From positions 1 through 7,972 of the forward strand of contig CATOKC010000143.1 in the NCBI GenBank assembly GCA_951800675.1: a stretch of DNA of 7,972 nucleotides. The letters run 5' to 3'. Both the position numbers and the translations under genes were made by a program. The notes beneath the pieces are model-generated. The model was not told the DNA's origin, ran no database searches, and was given only the letters and a program-made list of their open reading frames with translations. Source of the DNA: an uncultured Oscillibacter sp. (lineage in GTDB: Bacteria > Bacillota_A > Clostridia > Oscillospirales > Oscillospiraceae). Shown here one piece after another: positions 6,116-7,972 of this stretch (positions are counted from its first letter, which is position 1; each line of letters starts with the position of its first letter).

Positions 6116-7238
6116 AACCCTCCAGGCTCTCTGCCGTCAGGTCCTGGAAGGGGATCTCCAGCGCCGCCGCGCCGCCCAGGTAGGTATCCACCCAGAGGTC
6201 ATAGCGGGCCTTGTCCACGGCGTACTCCTCCTCCAGCCAGTAGCCGCCGTAGGGCATGATGTAGTAGACCACTCCGTCGCCGTCCTGGTCCACGTCCGCG
6301 GGGAAGGCGAGATCATCGCCCATGGTCTCCCCCAGGCTCTTGTCCCAGGCGTCCACGATGCCCACGACCTCGTAGCTGTCCGTCCCGGCCTGGTAGGTCC
6401 AGAGGGCGTAGGGCCACAGCACATTCCCGGCCCGGCCCTGGTTGTGGGACATCTCCACCTTCAGGGCGCCGTTGTCATAGAAGCTCATGCCGGGGAAGTC
6501 GGAAAACTGCTCCCGGACCGCGCCGGTGCCGGGATCAATATCGTAGACCTTCTCCACCATCCCGGCTGTTGGCGCGTCGGTGTGGCGGATGAGGAGCTCC
6601 TCCCTGCCGTCGCCGTCCACGTCAAAGACCGCGTACTGGTCGGGGGCGCTGTCCGCAAAGCGCTCCGCCTCCTCGCCGCCGGGGAACACGCCCTTCTCCA
6701 GCAGGTCCGTCAAAACCGCCCGGTAGGCGCCGGGCAGGCTCTCCGGGCGGGGTGCGGGGTCCGGCGCGCCGTCGGGGAAGGCGTAGACGTCCCCGGGGGA
6801 GATGTACGCCTGCTCGGAGGCCGTGACCGTCACCTCCGCCCCGCCGTCCGCGACGGTGATGTCCGCCTCCACAGCGGGGGTCTTGCTGGTGAAATGGAGC
6901 GTACCGTCCCGCCAGACGGCGGTGCCCTCCAGAGTCGTGATGCGGTAGAGGCCCATGGTGACCTTGTAGGTCCCGTCGGCCTGCAAGGCCAGCTCCAGCT
7001 CGCTGTAGACATCGGCGGTTCCCTGCTTGTCGGTGTAGACGCCGGTGAGGTCCGGGTGGTCCGCCTCCGGCAGGACGGTGACGGGCCCGGTCTGGTCTGC
7101 CGGCGGTTCGGTCTGGTCTGTCACAGGCCCGGTCTGTCCCGCAGCGGGCGGGGCCTCCGGGGCGGCGGGGGCCCCGCACCCGGCGCACAGGGCGCACGCC
7201 AGCAGAACGGCCAACAGGAAAGATGGAATGTTGCGCAT
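6114..7238 (-). CDS. Lipoprotein with Asp-rich, calcium-site-like motifs
   Basis: A 374-residue protein. The start at 7238 (MRNIPSFLLAVLLACALCAGC) is chosen over the upstream 7289 because GGAGGA lies eight bases before it and the signal peptide follows at once. Cys21 after CAG is the likely lipidated residue, with Cys15 a possible alternative. Residues 22-60 are a Pro/Ala/Thr linker with a repeated DQTGPVT-like unit (positions 35-54). About 62-155 is a beta-rich domain (LTGVYTDKQGTADVYSELEL, LQADGTYKVTMGLYRITTLE), lipocalin-like in appearance only. About 165-374 carries DVDGDGREEL (206-215), which matches the Asp-x-Asp-Gly-Asp-Gly calcium loops common in Clostridia secreted proteins, and a second DVDQDGDG (315-322). 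It is the second gene of a minus-strand operon, 28 bases after the preceding stop. Precise function unknown. Confidence 0.85.
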   Translation of the reverse strand: MRNIPSFLLAVLLACALCAGCGAPAAPEAPPAAGQTGPVTDQTEPPADQTGPVTVLPEADHPDLTGVYTDKQGTADVYSELELALQADGTYKVTMGLYRITTLEGTAVWRDGTLHFTSKTPAVEADITVADGGAEVTVTASEQAYISPGDVYAFPDGAPDPAPRPESLPGAYRAVLTDLLEKGVFPGGEEAERFADSAPDQYAVFDVDGDGREELLIRHTDAPTAGMVEKVYDIDPGTGAVREQFSDFPGMSFYDNGALKVEMSHNQGRAGNVLWPYALWTYQAGTDSYEVVGIVDAWDKSLGETMGDDLAFPADVDQDGDGVVYYIMPYGGYWLEEEYAVDKARYDLWVDTYLGGAAALEIPFQDLTAESLEG

Positions 7239-7246
7239 TTTCAGAT

Positions 7247-7252
7247 TCCTCC
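7247..7252 (-). promoter_or_regulatory. Ribosome binding site that sets the lipoprotein start
   Basis: On the minus strand GGAGGA lies eight bases before ATG 7238-7236 and sits within the 28-base gap between the two operon genes. A start at 7289 would overlap the upstream gene and put a non-hydrophobic extension before the signal peptide. Confidence 0.75.
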
Positions 7253-7266
7253 AAACATGAATTTTT

Positions 7267-7971
7267 TTACGGCACCGCCGTAAAGTCAAACGCCTCCGCG
7301 AAGTCCTCCACGTCCCGGTCGGACATCTGGAAGGTCCCCGCGCTCCAGTCGCCCAGGACGTTGACGGTCACGAAGGACCGCTCCCGGTCCGCGATAATCA
7401 GGGCCTTGGAGGCGTGGTCATTGGCGAGGAGGAGCTCCACGCCGTTTTCCGTGGTGTAGGACCACTGCTCGTAGTCCTCGATGCCGCTGAGGTACAGCGG
7501 CGTACTGCCGAAGCTCCCCTTCACGGCCCGGCTGAACTGGTAGTCCACGGTTCCGCCGTTCTGCTCCACCGCGCCCTCGAAGAGGAAGGTCCCGTCCCGG
7601 TACCAGTAGCCGGACCAGGGGGTATTGCCCCCGCTCCCGGCGCACACGTCCCCCGTGCCGGTCCGGGCGAAGAGGGTCCGGACGTCCTCCTCTACGGTGG
7701 CCGGGCCCAGGAGCCGCAGGCCGTACTTGGCGCAGATTTCGTCGATCTTCTCCGCCATCTCCGGGGTGTAGCAGAGGTAGGCGTCGTACGCGTCCGAGAT
7801 GCCGGTGGGGCCGTTGCCCACGGCCTCCAGCAGGGCGCCGTCGGGGTCGTACTGCTCCAAAAAGTCCTCCCACTCCCGGCTGGCCTGGTGCTCCGGGGTC
7901 CCGGCGAGGCCCTGGAGGGAGATGCGCTCGCGCTCCTCCACGCGGTACGTGATCCCGCCATCCGCCTCCAC
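7267..7971 (-). CDS. C-terminal part of an unidentified, probably extracytoplasmic protein (partial)
   Basis: The frame is open to the right window edge. The first codon seen (GTG 7971-7969) is probably internal, because no ribosome site or signal peptide can be seen. The visible 234 residues are acidic and mixed alpha/beta, with no membrane helix. Notable segments are SLQGLAGTPEHQASREWEDF, EMAEKIDEICAKYGLRLLGP, WSGYWYRDGTFLFEGAVEQN, VKGSFGSTPLYLSGIEDYEQ WSYTT and a C-terminal DRERSFVTVNVLGDWSAG then DVEDFAEAFDFTAVP. I recall similar C-terminal domains in Clostridia behind a transmembrane, anti-sigma-like N-terminus (DUF4179-type proteins). That is a memory of pattern, not proof, and the part that would decide it is outside the window. 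The stop (TAA, 7269-7267) is followed 28 bases on by the lipoprotein gene, so the two are probably one operon. Confidence 0.75.
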   Translation of the reverse strand: MEADGGITYRVEERERISLQGLAGTPEHQASREWEDFLEQYDPDGALLEAVGNGPTGISDAYDAYLCYTPEMAEKIDEICAKYGLRLLGPATVEEDVRTLFARTGTGDVCAGSGGNTPWSGYWYRDGTFLFEGAVEQNGGTVDYQFSRAVKGSFGSTPLYLSGIEDYEQWSYTTENGVELLLANDHASKALIIADRERSFVTVNVLGDWSAGTFQMSDRDVEDFAEAFDFTAVP

Positions 7972-7972
7972 C

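Noticed and set aside
6036..7283. 415-codon open frame on the plus strand
   Set aside because: It is antisense to the lipoprotein gene and overlaps the terminator. Long antisense frames are expected in GC-rich genes, and its Val/Gly/Leu/His-rich text has no domain features.

Overview
The window looks like an accessory or scar-rich piece of chromosome from a gut Clostridia-type Firmicute, probably an Oscillospiraceae-like bacterium. This is inference: the IS5-type transposase, the resolvase-type recombinase fragment, the propeller/solute-binding lipoprotein and the Asp-rich 'DxDGDG' lipoproteins all resemble proteins of that group, and no rRNA or housekeeping marker is present. There are four substantial protein-coding genes, one of them cut by the window edge, plus a short C-terminal gene fragment and two decayed mobile-element genes.

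Left part (1-660): the last 73 codons of a probable beta-propeller-type protein end at 224. They are followed directly, in the same frame, by the C-terminal remnant of a large serine recombinase that is broken by an in-frame stop at 381-383. Middle-left (656-2810): a strong-looking sigma-A-type promoter drives a complete 642-residue methyl-accepting chemotaxis protein, which ends in a long hairpin terminator. No other chemotaxis gene is present. Middle (2825-3434, minus strand): an IS5-family transposase with two frameshifting deletions and a large internal deletion.

Middle-right (3435-6115): an AT-rich 248-base spacer carrying a good promoter precedes a 759-residue lipoprotein. It joins an N-terminal beta-rich, propeller-like half to a C-terminal family 1 extracellular solute-binding half. 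No permease or ATPase lies next to it. Base composition inside this gene is strikingly uneven. It ends in a GC-rich hairpin with a T run.

Right part (6114-7972, minus strand): a two-gene operon converges on the solute-binding gene. The upstream gene, cut by the window edge, encodes the C-terminal, probably extracytoplasmic, part of a protein I cannot name. Twenty-eight bases downstream lies a lipoprotein with a Thr/Pro/Gln linker, a beta-rich domain and two Asp-rich, calcium-site-like motifs. Its stop codon lies in the T run of the neighbour's terminator.

The common theme is cell-surface sensing and binding: a chemoreceptor, a substrate-binding lipoprotein and secreted lipoproteins, with dead mobile genes on both sides of the chemoreceptor. 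I see no CRISPR array, tRNA, rRNA, toxin-antitoxin pair or defence system. I found no convincing undescribed system. The most unusual item is the composite propeller/solute-binding lipoprotein with its mosaic composition.
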